From Avena insularis (Eukaryota; Streptophyta; Magnoliopsida; Poales; Poaceae), in NCBI GenBank assembly GCA_023614405.1, contig CM042693.1:155078731-155142730 (forward strand): a DNA stretch of 64,000 nucleotides, given 5' to 3'. Of the stretch, positions 23,424 to 35,337 are shown piece after piece. Below the pieces are notes generated by a model, which was not told the origin of the DNA, searched no databases, and was given only the letters and a program-made list of their open reading frames with translations. Every line of letters begins with the position of its first letter. Position 1 is the stretch's first letter. The position numbers and the translations under genes are program-made.

Positions 23424-26400
23424 GAAAGGGAGCCAATCCAGCTGACTTCTCCATCCCATTCCAAATCTCATGGTTAACGCGTAATATATGGCGCAAGAAT
23501 CACTGGTGACATTGGTTGTTAAGTCCTAGATGATATATTCCTATGTAGTGGTATCCCAACTGCCAGTCTTAATAGGTTAGCTGATCACCCTGGATCAGTA
23601 ACTGATACTTCAAGTTAATTATGAAAATAGTGTTTTTGACCTTTTTGAAATGTAGGTGATGACACACAGTTTGCAATTACTTTACAGAAAATAATCAAAG
23701 GACATGAGCAAGTGTGAACTTGCCTTGATATAGCAAAGTATTGTAGTAGAATGTATCAACTTGACCCTGGACCTCGGGTTCTACAAAAATATCACCATTG
23801 CCCGGTAAGGACAATGTTTAAAGAAGTAATATGCTGTTATGCATAAGTAATGAGATGCATAATGCAAAGTCCCTAAGTAATTCCTCAATTATTACCAGTG
23901 CGATATATTTATGATTTATTTAAGATTTGCTTTAGTTTAAGTTTACCTCATAAGAAAGATAAACATATAAAATATGAAGAGTAAAGTACAATTATAATAT
24001 AATTCTATGGTTCCACGATCTTATGTAATTATTACAAAATTCATGTTTTAAGATGCCATGGCTTTAAAGAAATCGGATAGTGTTTCTTTTGAAGTGGCAA
24101 AAAGAATAACATTTGAAGAAAATATTATTTAGGTTAAGTTATTCAACTCTGAAAATTAATAGGATTGAAGCTATCATTTTGTAATAATATTTAAATGATT
24201 TTGAGTCATTATATATCTAGCTTAGGACATCTCAGACCAAAGTAAACTATAAAAATGTAATAGAATTTGAGATATGACATTTGTAGCATTATCAATTATT
24301 AGGGTTTTTCCTAAGCATAAAAAATAAAATCTTATAATTATGGAACTTTGTTTTAAAGATGTAAATTTAGCATGTGTAATATTTATAGATCATACTTTGA
24401 GATTTTTCTTAATAAAAAAGTAGATTGATTTTATTATAATTTATTTAGTGAACTTCAAGTTTGATAAATATGACTATTTATGAATTGTTAATGATTTGCA
24501 AAGAATAACTTTGTAAATCCTTGACTTATAGTTAGTTATGGATTTTAAAAGAATATTATAAAGTTAATTGTTTACTCCTAGATTTTATATTAAATTATAA
24601 TTATGGTTTAGACTACTTAGAGTCAAAATATTATGTTTTAAATAAGATCATTTCTTACTTAGGAAAGAATTTTAAATATTTAACAAAGTATTTATATTGT
24701 TTTAATAATTTAGATAATTGAAGTTATATGATTTAGGAACTTTAAAATGTTTTTATAATAATATACTTAGTATTTTTCTAGTAAATATACTTGCTTGAAA
24801 TCTTAAAAATGAATTTTATTTATTTTTAGGCATTATCTTTTTTTTTATTTTTTTATAATTTCTTAATTATTGAATGTCTTTAAATATTTATTTCATATTT
24901 TAATTGTAAATTTTTTAAGTTAGTATTTTTATGAGATAAGAGATTTCTTTTTATTCCTAAAAATTGTTTTTATTTATTTTTAGGGATTTTTCTAAAGTTA
25001 TTAATTTTCATTTAGAGATTTAAGGGTGTTAATATTTATTTGCATTTTATTAAACTTAAATAAATATGATTTTATTTTCCTTAGGTGGATATTATTTTAA
25101 TAAACATTTGGATGTATTAAATATATTTTTAGGATTTTTCTACATTTTTTAGAGCTTAGAAGGTTTAGAGGGTATTTTAGTAATTTCTATTATTCTTTTG
25201 TTTCTATTTATTTTTATTTCTTTAGCATTTCCTAAACCAACTAAATTGGGCCCACTGGCCAATCTAATCCGACCCGACCCAATTGGGCTTGGGGTAAAAC
25301 CCCAGCCCTGGCCTAACTCACACCCTCCTCCACCAAATGCACACACACGCGATCCCTCTCCGTCTCTCCCCTTCCTCTGCCTCACATGCATGCGCCGCCA
25401 CCGCTACTCCGGCTGTTGCTGGTGGCAACCAGCGCAGCCGCTCGCCGGTGCTGCCTCTCAACCACCTCCTATGCTCTATCCCCACCAGCGCCCCCTCTCT
25501 ATGTTCCCAACCGCGACGCCCTAGCTAACCCTAGGTCTCTGTTCTAGCTCCGGCCGCGGCGGATTTGCCTCGATGCTCCTTCTGTCGGCATGGCTCCGCC
25601 CCTTTCTCCTTCTCTACTGAATCCATCTATTACCCCTCTCCCTATTCGGTGGGACGGCGGTCCTCAACCGCAACCCTGATGCCCCCCTGGTTCACGGTGG
25701 CTTTGATATGATGTAGATGACGGTGCTGGTTGTGTTGGTTTGCAGATTCCAGCGGTGTGGCTTGGCGCAATGCAGAGAAAGGGCGATCTCTGTGCCGCCA
25801 TGCCACAGGTGGATGTGGTGATGGTGTTTGTGTACGATGAAGTCCTCCCCGTGTGTGCACCGATGTGGTCGCGCGAGCCCTGCCTCGCCACACTGCGGTG
25901 GTTGTGCATCGGGCGTCAGGTACACGCCCAGACGTTTATCTTCCTCCCCCTCTTCCTTTCTCTCAAACCTCTCTGTCACATTATTTTGTGCTGGTGTATA
26001 TGCATGGTGATGGATGGATGCCCCTTGTTGGTTATTGATGATTGAGTTGTTAAACAATATTCTACTATGCCTCTGCTTTTCATATTATTAGTAGTTGGAA
26101 TTCTATTTTGAATCAACAGAGATGATCTCTAGTGGAATTTCCTTAAGAAAATGATCAAACATTCATGCTATGGCTATGATAGTGACATGTGGGGATAAAA
26201 GGATTTTTTTCACAGATTTGCTTAAAAGATAATTTCAATTATCTTTAATTGTTTGTCTATGGATAAATGATTTGGGTTAATCATGATGGCTTAACATTGA
26301 TACTGTAGTGGGGAACTTAACCTCACTGTGGCTACTGTTATTAATGTTGGTAGTCTTGATAAGGACTAATATGGAACTTTTCTGCTTATACAAATTCTCT

Positions 26401-28822
26401 AACATGCATGGTTACTCATATCCTACAATCCTGTATGCCAACTTGTGGTTTGGATTTCCTTTTAAGATACTGAGAGGATGTCCACCATGTTTTGATGGTG
26501 GTTAGTTTAGCTGGAACTACAATGCTCCTGCTTAAATTTATACAGTGGCACTATTTGGATTCAAACACATGGTTTGGATAGAATTCCTTGGATTCTAAAT
26601 GTATACTGCAATATTAATGTCCTGATTCTTAACTTGCTGAAGCTTTGCTTTAGGAAGTAGTTTTTCTGTAACATTATATCTGTTAGATATGGCAGTAAAT
26701 ATGGCATATGTTTCAGGTTAAAATGATGATCAGGATTGATCTTATTGCCTATCCAGGTTGACAGAGAGATCATAATTTAAAGAATGATTCCTAGAATTCT
26801 TTTGTCTAGGGAAGTGATTAATCTTGTATGGATGTGTCTTGTAAGCAATGTTGGTGGCTTTTGTAGATTCACTAATGATATCACTGTGATGCCTCCCTTA
26901 GGATGGAACACAGTGATTTCCATTACTATATAAGCTAATATTGCCAAGTAGAGTGTGGAAAAAATGATATCCTCTAGTGTGGATGATCTAGATGCTGAAG
27001 CTTAATATGTGATCTTGGTCAATGATGCATAAAGCCGAGACCTAGATCTTTGAATGGATGGAATGATTCCTGGTGACTCTCACCTTGGAAAATGATTTAG
27101 ATTGCTTAAGATTTCATAAAGTTGGTGCTTTGATTTATTGGCTATGTCCTATATGTAAGATTTGTAGCCTTTATAGATGATCTAGTTGCTGTGGTACCTC
27201 TCTGGAGGATGCACAGTTGTCTAGATCAACTATATGATCTGCTAAAATATCCTTAACTAAGATTTAGTCCAACCCTTGCCTATGATGTGGTTCTGAGGCC
27301 AGATGTATAATAAGAATAATTACCTGTTGTCTTTTAACAGCTCTAGGATGAAATTAGTGTAGCACTTCTACACTATACTGAGAGATTCCTATTACCCTAA
27401 ATCCATCCTGGGAAAAGAAAATAGGAGATCCATTGACATCAAACATTTTGGCTGTCTTAGAGAGGAATAGCAACCTTATGTTGAGCAGCATATGTTGATG
27501 CTTGGTATGTCTTAAATTGAACTTGAGTAGCTCTTCCTGTTGCTGTGGTTTTTATCTTGTTGACCTTCTCCTCCCTGATCTTCTACTAGCCTCCTTCTTG
27601 ATATTCTCCTCCTCCTCCTCCTTATCTTGTTTGATCCTGACCTACATCTGGATGGCTCATTGAAGCAACCAGATTGTTAGGAGTGCAGGATTGAAACTAG
27701 ATTGCTAGTGAGGTGGTTTGAGCTGTGTGTTATTGGAAACATCTAATAAGAACATATGATGTTCTTTGTGGTTCTCTAGAGCTAGTGGAGGAACTATGGC
27801 TGGTGGTGTGTGTGGGATGGATATGCTAGTAACCCTGCTACGACTGGTGCCTTTTTGCTTATCTACTTCATGTGCTAGTTGTGGTGTTGACAACACAACA
27901 GCTGCATGTGGTGTGTGTGCTGCCTGTATGCTTGCTGTGATGTTATTGATCAGATCAAGTTAAAATATCTTGATATATGCTGATGGTTCTACTATTTGAC
28001 TTTTACCTTTTACTAAATTGGTGAAACTTTCCCCATTTATGTCAATGATGCTGTGCCGAGACAGATTTGATAAGAACAAATTTACACTTGACTTGTTTTC
28101 TTCTCTAAAACTCAATGATGTGACAAGCAATGCATCACATTGCCTTACTGAGAGTAATTCTAACCCCCCAAAACTTCTTTATACTATATATTGTTTACTT
28201 CATACTTTTACAGGGACAAGATCGAAAATGGAAGATGTGAAGATGAAAATTAGTTTTAGGATTTTCTTTTTATCCAATTTTTGTAATTTCCTTTTATGTC
28301 AAGAATTAATGTAAATTCATTGTAATACATTAGTTTATCTTATTATTGTAACCATTCTTATTATTCCTTTATTGTAAAAGAAGAATGTAATATATATTCT
28401 TTTAATAAAGAATTCTTCTATTTGTTTAATTATTGTAATTAATTTTCCATTTTCTTTATTCTCTTATATGTTTCATTGTAATATTCCTTTATTCTTTTAT
28501 TGTAAAAGAATATTGTAATGTTGGATTTTAATAATCTTTATACTTTTATTTATAATACTTGTATTTTTATTATTGTGAATAATTATTTATAAGTCAAATT
28601 TCTTCCCTCATAACTCTAGAAAACAATAGAGGTCATGTCAAAATTCATCACACTCCCCTTCTGATGTCACTAAACCTAATTCATCGGAGTGAGAATTCTG
28701 ATCACTCTAGTCTTTTAATTTGGTGGAAAAATTTCCCCGGATTTTAAGATGCATGCATGTAGATGCACAAAATCCTAAATCCGCCCTTCGTTTAGTCCTA
28801 AATGCTGGGATGTTACACCAGC

Positions 28823-31800
28823 ACCCTGCCAGACATTCCCGTTCGCCGCCGCGCAGACCACGCGCGCTGTGCGCCATTAAAATCACCGTTAGACCCGCCC
28901 AGTGCGCTGATGCGTTCTGACCGTTTAGCACCGCCCCACGCCTCGCCACCACGCCGTTGAGCATCATGAGGGAGCACAACACCGCCCCCTATCGTCACCC
29001 ATGCCATTAGCCCTCTGTGTCGTCGACCACGACGAGCTTAGCCCACAACCATCGGTCCCCTTCAGCCACTATAAAGGAGGCCACCCCCGCTCGTTTTCTT
29101 CACACCAGTTCACTCCCCACCTCTCACTGATCACACCCACTCACCCCCGGAGCAAGGCGAGCACCAGGTGGCCGGAATTTCACCGGAGTTCGCCGCTGTA
29201 GAGGAGGAGAGGCGTCGATTGAGCTGCCCTGTACGGAGAAGTCGCCGTCGTCGACTTCGTCGTTCGCTCGATCGCCGACCATCGATCGAGCCCAGTGAGC
29301 CTCCCATGACCCCCACACTGTCGCTAGGGTTACATCTGCCACGCCCAACATGGACGATGAACCAGAGCCATTCGATTAGAGTTAGATCGTGCGGCCTAGA
29401 TCACCCCGTACCGCTTCGCCACACACTGTCTCACTGACGCATGGGGACAGCCACTAAAACCGCCCGCGCGTGCGCTGTGCATAGTGGGCTGGCCCAGTTA
29501 AACGTCCCGCGCGACCAAACAATTCAAACTTAAGTTTATTCATTTAATTTCAAACACAGTTCTGTATCAAGATTCAAAAATCAACCCATCTCGATTCACT
29601 GAACCAAAATACATGAACCAATTTTTTTGGAAAGGTACTGGAATTCTTAATCCAAGCCAGTTGGATTCAAACCATTTAGATTTGTAGATCACCCATGGTA
29701 AAAATGATAAGGCAGAAGCTTTTCTGCATTAAAACATTTTTCGAAATTCAACCATAAGAGCTTTTGAGTTGATTCCAACTCTCAAAAATCACATTTTACT
29801 ATACCTTTCAGAATATATAAAAATATATAGGGTTACTTACATAACTAATGTTCAAGCAATAAAAGAATGCCACATAAGCATTTATAGTCACTTTAATTGA
29901 ATAAAATGAAAAGGTTAAACCTTATTAAATTGTGACACCACTTTAAATCACATTCCCATGTACTGAAATACGTGGTGATTACATGTGTCAACATGATCCC
30001 ATGTTTGAGTTGGAGGATATTAAATCTTAAGTAGTTTTTCAATGAGTAGAAATTACTTTTCTAAAAATAAAATGAATAAGACAAGTGCTTTAATCTTGTA
30101 ATGTTAGTGATGATGATAGATCATCTAATGTGAACCTTTGTGTGATGATTAGAGATAGTTAAGTATTGTTTGGTGATTGTGTACCTCGTATTTATTTATA
30201 GATGCTAGTACCGACCAAGGATACGAGGAAGAAGGAGGATACTACGAGGAAGAAGCCGAGGAGAACTTCAACCACTGCTCTGCACAAGGCAAACCTATAC
30301 TTGCAACCTTTTAAGCTAATACTTGCAGGATACCCTACTTCTGCAAGCTATTAACTAAGCAAGCCTCATTATACAAGTTGACTTAGCAAGCTTATACCAT
30401 TCTCTTAGCAAGCTTACACCACTTGATACCCAATCCTAGTTTTTTTCATGCAAGCTTAAGTATTTTAATTCTTCATCAAAGCTTTATCTTAGAGTTTACT
30501 TAGCTATTTGTAGATATTAGAAGGATATTGGAAGGTAGCATAAAGAGCATAAAATTTGGCCTAAGTTAGATAATCTTGATGTCATCCTAAGGCATGAGAT
30601 TGAACTTGTATAATCCCCACTTAATTATGGTCCACTATTTTGTTTTTACCCCACTTGTAGATGCTAGTGCTAAGCATAAAACTTGATCAACTTTAGATGG
30701 GAACACTGGGTGAAAATGGTTATGAAAACCTTAGAATGATGAGTCATTCTGCTGAAATGTTTTGACATGTGTTTCCAAACACCAGATGATTTTGATGATG
30801 AAAATGTTAAGGCATGAGCCTTAGCCCTTTATAAAACTGATGGTTGTCTAGATGCGATACCATTCCAATTTTACCGTACAACCACAATACCCAAAAATTG
30901 GGTAGGGCTTGACTAGAAACTTATATACCTTAGTATGGGTTCCCTCGCGGCCAAGGTCTAAGCTAAGGCTACCTTGTGAAGATTGTCCACCTCTGTAGTA
31001 CCCAAGATGACAGTTGGTCATGGTTGGGAGGCCAAACTCATAGGAGAAGTGCCTATACTAGGGCATGTAATTGAAAGGTTAGGATTGATTATCCGCATAC
31101 TGAGTATGGTGAATTCAGGATTTGTTCCTGACAGATGTATCAAATGTTGTGGTGAAAGTGTACAATCTCTGCAGAGTGTCAAACTATTCGAATAGCCGCG
31201 TCCATGATTATGGAGCGATTAGATGGCCATACTGTTCTATCGCCAGATGTTTTCAAAATGACTTATGAAATGATTTATGACTTTGACTTGACCACAACAG
31301 AGTTATGATATGAAACTCAAGTTCCCACTTAGGTGTTATAAAACTTTCAACTAAGTTTTATTTGCTTTTGAACTTAGTAGATGTAAATCTGGCTCTTTGC
31401 AAAACAACCCTAGATCTTAGCATATCCTTTTCAAACCCACTTCACTTGTTAGTATTAGTTTGCGAGTACTTAAAGAGTACTCATGGCTTTGTCCCTGGCT
31501 ATTCCCATGGCCAAACTATGAAGAGGAGTATGAGGATGACGGACCGCAGGAAGGTTACGACAACTAGGATCATCTCCCATCGTCAGCATTGCCTGTGACC
31601 ATGAAGATGGAGCTTCGGCCATGCTATCGTTATCTTTACGTTATTCTGCTGCTTGAATTGTATTAAGAACTAGATCCTGAGATCCTTATTTGTGTAAGAC
31701 CTTATGTATGGTTTGTAATGGATGATGTACTATGATATCCAATCTGTTATGTCTCGCAAAAATGGTAATCCTAGGACTGCGATGTATGGCATAACAGGCA

Positions 31801-31828
31801 TCTGTGATTAAAAATCCGGGTGTTGACA
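28823..31828 (+). repeat. Gypsy-1 copy 1, 3' LTR, third segment
   Basis: This resumes after the ccagc duplication of the solo LTR and runs to gggtgttgaca at 31828. It is collinear, inverted, with 35338-38400 of copy 2, and its last 745 bases match the 5' LTR (6608-7352). The first 700 bases are GC-rich with a TATA motif, the remainder AT-rich. Short open frames in the GC-rich part are not conserved in copy 2 and are not taken as genes. The right duplication should be atata (31829-31833); the partner is outside the window. Confidence 0.88.
29069..29077 (+). promoter_or_regulatory. TATA motif in the Gypsy-1 LTR
   Basis: CTATAAAGG lies in the GC-rich part of the LTR and has a counterpart (TATAAATAG) at the same place in copy 2. 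It is the likely core promoter of the element, which would put the start of transcription about 30 bases downstream. This is a motif match only. Confidence 0.6.
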
Positions 31829-33416
31829 ATATACATCCATGGAATACTTACCCTCAAAGACCGAATAGCGTTAACGAGGTTGTACTCGTGGATGATGTAG
31901 TCGAACCCTTGCCGATCTCAAGATCGTGATGAAGTCCATCTGGTCCAGCCGGTCCAGCACCATCAAGTCCAGCACCGCAAAGTAGTGGTGCATCTGTGAT
32001 CGCACACGCGTCCGGGTACCCCGACAAGCTCCACGCCCTCGCTTCAGCGAAGCAGCAGAAGCAACAAATCCTTCTAGAAAAAGCCACCAGGAACATGTAT
32101 CTCGCTGATCCGAGACCATGGGAAAATTCTAAAGGGGGGAGAGAGATCCTTCACGAGGAGGTGTGATATGAGAGGAGGAGAGAGAGGCCTTTTATAGGGA
32201 GAGGGGGGCACCCAAGGGGCATGGCGCCCAACCATGGTGGCTGCCCTCACCTCTTCCACATTCATGTGGGTGGAGCTCCCACTCAAAATGAAAAGATTCC
32301 ACTCAAAAATCCACTCACATGCATTAAATTTCCACCAAATTTAATGCAGGCTCTCATTTAAATAAAACTCTTTTATTTATTTATTCAGAATTTTTTAATT
32401 ACTACAAACATTCACATAAAACCCCTTACAACATTTCAATTTCACATGCAGAATTAATTTCAGCAATTTCAACCAAAAAAGTTCCGGTGTCCAGTGAAAT
32501 AAATCCCGGCGCTTTCCATTTTATTTCTCTGGCATATTATTTGCTCCAAATGGTGTCGGTATCCCTTAAGTATGTCACCCTATGGTTCGCGAATAATTTA
32601 GACATGATCAAGACCCTCTTCGATCAATAATCAGTAGCGGGACCTGGAGATCCGTACTGACTCCCACACATTCAACGATGACTTCTGTGATCGTGTGAAC
32701 TTTATACGCATGTAACTCAATCCCTTTGTCTCGCGATATATTACATGTCCGAGATTCAATCATCGATATCTCCATACCTAGTTTGATCTCGTTACCGACA
32801 TGTACTCTTTTCTCGTTCCCATGATATAACATTCTAGTGATCAAATCACTTGCTTGCAAGCTAATTAATGTGATATCACCAAGAGGGTCTAGACTATATA
32901 TCTCCGTCATCGGGATAGACAAATTTCACTCTTGATCCATGAGATTCAACATAACACCTTCGTAGCGCTGAACCCACCTTTATAGTCACCCTGTTACGGT
33001 GTGATGTTTGATGTTATCAAGATACTCTTCCGGTGTTAGTGATTGACATGATCTCATGGTCTAAGGACTAAGATTACTTGGTATGATTTTATAGAAATAT
33101 AAACACAATGACCCTTATCGTAATGCTATACTTCGGATGAATGTTCATCACATCATTCCAATAATGTTGTGACGTCGTTATTAACAACATCCAATGTCTA
33201 TGATCAGGAAACCTTTGATCATCTTGTTAATCAACGAGCTAGTTTATAAGAGAGGCATAACTAGAAACTTTCTATTTGTTTATTAAACACACATGTATTA
33301 AATTCCATATTAATACAATTATAGCATGCAAAATAAACATTTGTCATAAACTTGAAATATACATAATAACAACTTTATTATTGCCTCTCTGGACATATTC
33401 CCTTCAGTCTCCCACT
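31829..33416 (-). repeat. Copia-6 3' LTR (1588 bases, 3' end cut by Gypsy-1 copy 1)
   Basis: Starts TGAAGGGAATATGTCC with the aggcaataataaag block familiar from BARE/Angela LTR starts. It includes a central region with a 104-codon open frame at 32608-32922 that is ordinary LTR sequence. The LTR stops at the junction with Gypsy-1 rather than at a CA end, so its terminus is displaced to the far side of that insertion. Confidence 0.8.
32188..32197 (-). promoter_or_regulatory. TATA motif in the Copia-6 LTR
   Basis: The minus strand reads CTATAAAAGG just before a CT-rich stretch (ctctctctcctcctctc), the usual layout of a plant Copia LTR promoter. It is the strongest TATA match in the window. Confidence 0.65.
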
Positions 33417-33428
33417 TGCACTAGAGTC
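33417..33428 (-). other. Copia-6 polypurine tract
   Basis: The minus strand reads caagtgggagac directly before the LTR start TGAAGGG. This is the standard plus-strand primer of BARE/Angela-type Copia elements and fixes the orientation. Confidence 0.8.
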
Positions 33429-35171
33429 AATAATATAGTTTGAAAACTCTTTGAGTATTGAACACCTATGGCTTTCTGGTATTCCATATATGCGATTGCA
33501 AGTGGTTAACATAATCTACGGATCTGACGCTTTCAGGTCTGTGTTTATTTGCATGTCTTTGCGTCTTCACGCATCACTCATTCTCTAATGAGATGGCATT
33601 GTATAAATTTGGTATTTTGGTGAGACTTTTAGTTCCTTGGGGTTAAATCATGTCGATACTATTGTCGTACAATATATATTTAGTATTAGCCCATTGAGAA
33701 CCACACCTTAGTTTAATAACAAACTACTTGACACAAATGCCCTCCTTTGCTGCTACTACAGCAGTCATATACTTAGCCTTTTTTGTTGTAGTATCCTTCA
33801 CAATGTCTTAACTTTGTAATTCATCCAAATCCGTCATGGAAACTTCTTTCCATTTCATTATGCCACCCATAGTTTAAATTGAGATAAACTTAATTTTTAT
33901 CTTGTTACAAAACTAGTGTCATTTTACAATGAACTATTTGTCTCTTATACAAATATAATATATTCTTAATTCTTCCAAAATATTATAAGAATATCCTTAC
34001 TATCGTTCAATGATCATTTTATGATTCATTCTAGTATATTCTCATAATGTTTACAGTATAGGACATATCTGGATGTGTACATATCATGGTATGATTGATC
34101 AAAACATTCTTGTGATTTCACTCATCAAGTGTCAAAGCACTTGAATCTTGTTTCACTTATCAAGTGTCGATACACTTGAAACTTGATTCAATTCTTTTCT
34201 ATGCGATAAGAACCTTTTCTCGTCGTTTCTATATTGAACTCCTTCAATATCTCATATATGTATGTTTGGTATGACCATATTAGCGTCACAGTCTATCCAT
34301 GTAGACATGCATGCTAAATATTCGGGTTTTTCCTAAGTCTTTCATCGAAATGAAATTCTTAACCTTTATCAATAAAAGATACATCATTTCCAATCAACAA
34401 GATGTCCTCCACATAATGTATTAGAAATATGTCTCAACGCTCCCACTTAATTTCTTGTAAATGCAAGCATCTTCATCGTCTCCTGATGAAATTAAACTTC
34501 TTTAACAATTTCATCACAGTGAATATTCCAACTCCGCGATGCTTACTTCAACCATTGAAGTTTGCATTCCCTTTTTAGCATCCTTTGAATTAACAAAACC
34601 CTTTGGATCGTGTCATGCACATGTCCTACGTAACCATTCTATTAGAAGAACTTTGTTTTGTTTATTCATCTACCATATACCAAAATTATATGTAGTGGTT
34701 GCTACATTAATCCGTCCAGACTAAATATCGCTATGAAAGATCAAATCTTGTCATAGTCAACTCCTTGAACATTGTGGTAAAATAATTTAAGACATGTCAA
34801 CTATTTCATAGATGTGAAACATCCATGTCTGTTTCTTTATAGATCCAAATACGACAGACAGGCTTCATGACACCTTTCCGGAGGGTCTTCCAAGTTCAAA
34901 AAACTTGATTTCTCTTGTATGGAACTATCACGGATTTTATGGCTTCAAGCCATTTGACGGAGTCAGGGCCCATCATTGCTTCTTTGCATGTAGTCGGTTC
35001 ATCACTGTCAAACAACAATGATTTACGCTCAAATCTCAGCATTTGATTGTTTATCCAACCTACTTGGTTCAATAGGAACTTAGATCTCCGTGACCACAAC
35101 CTTTGAGGAACATGAGTCATGAGCATTGTTGTTGTCTCCGGAATGTTTTCCGGTGTTGTGCAACTCAGCAC
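33429..35171 (-). pseudogene. pol: Copia-6 pol remnant (reverse transcriptase and RNase H)
   Basis: The start of the Copia reverse transcriptase is readable at 34896-35171 (EPTTCKEAMMGPDS followed by KWLEAIK). Further on, the catalytic strand YVDDILLIGND can be read at about 34381-34420 despite breaks. The last 300 bases before the polypurine tract match the RNase H tail of Copia elements. Many stops and frameshifts make it the most decayed coding region here, in keeping with it being the oldest layer. Confidence 0.8.
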
Positions 35172-35337
35172 ATATAGCTAAGGTTTGTTAACCTTATTAA
35201 AGTTCTATTGTCCTCCCACTTAACTTTTGCAAAAAATTCCTTTTTCAAGAAACTTGACGTTCTAAGTGACAAACGCTTTTGTCTTCGGTGTTATGGAGGA
35301 ATACCCAATGGTTATTCGAAATAACGTACAAATACAT

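Larger units (their letters stand above)
18414..28817 (-). mobile_element. Gypsy-2-type solo LTR of about 6.5 kb (minus), with a nested LTR-5, flanked by ccagc
   Basis: On the plus strand it begins tgtggtgacccagcatacc and ends gctgggatgttaca, the two ends of the Gypsy-2 LTR at 39599-44451. Perfect duplications ccagc lie at 18409-18413 and 28818-28822. Without the nested 3920-base LTR-5 and its 5-base duplication it is about 6.48 kb, longer than the 4.85 kb LTRs of the complete Gypsy-2, and clearly diverged from them. It therefore represents a longer subfamily. No primer site, polypurine tract or coding sequence is present, so it is a solo LTR left by recombination between two LTRs. It contains a GC-rich island at about 25310-25960 and an AT-rich arm (23880-25200 and 26050-28700) with no gene seen. 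Confidence 0.88.
6608..31828 (+). mobile_element. Gypsy-1 copy 1: large Ty3/Gypsy retrotransposon, interrupted by three younger insertions
   Basis: The order is that of an autonomous Gypsy element: 5' LTR end, Met-tRNA-type primer site, extra ORF, gag, protease, reverse transcriptase, RNase H, integrase and 3' LTR. The LTR begins TGTAACATCCCAAAAATATG and ends ATCCGGGTGTTGACA. The 3' LTR pieces (629, 401 and 3006 bases) add to about 4.04 kb, matching the 3.9 kb LTR of copy 2 at 35338-39241. The 5' LTR start is outside the window. Insertions: Gypsy-2 LTR before 6608, TRGAG-4 at 13828-18007, Gypsy-2 solo LTR at 18414-28817. The right flank is Copia-6. Coding regions carry several stops and at least two frameshifts, so it is no longer autonomous. 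Confidence 0.88.
31829..35337 (-). mobile_element. Copia-6: fragment of an Angela/BARE-like Copia element, host of both Gypsy-1 copies
   Basis: Read on the minus strand it holds a decayed Copia reverse transcriptase and RNase H region, a polypurine tract (caagtgggagac) and a 3' LTR starting TGAAGGGAATATGTCC at 33416. That LTR start and the tract are typical of Triticeae BARE/Angela relatives. The fragment is bounded on the left by the end of Gypsy-1 copy 1 and on the right by the end of copy 2, both of which end precisely in ..GTGTTGACA. It was therefore the target of both. Its 5' portion lies beyond the window or within the rest of copy 2's far flank. Confidence 0.82.

Noticed and set aside
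29168..29437. 89-codon GC-rich open frame
   Set aside because: Part of the Gypsy-1 LTR; the aligned region of copy 2 (37688-38127) has different frames.
32608..32922. 104-codon minus-strand open frame
   Set aside because: Inside the Copia-6 LTR, in a stretch typical of BARE/Angela LTRs, with no protein domain.
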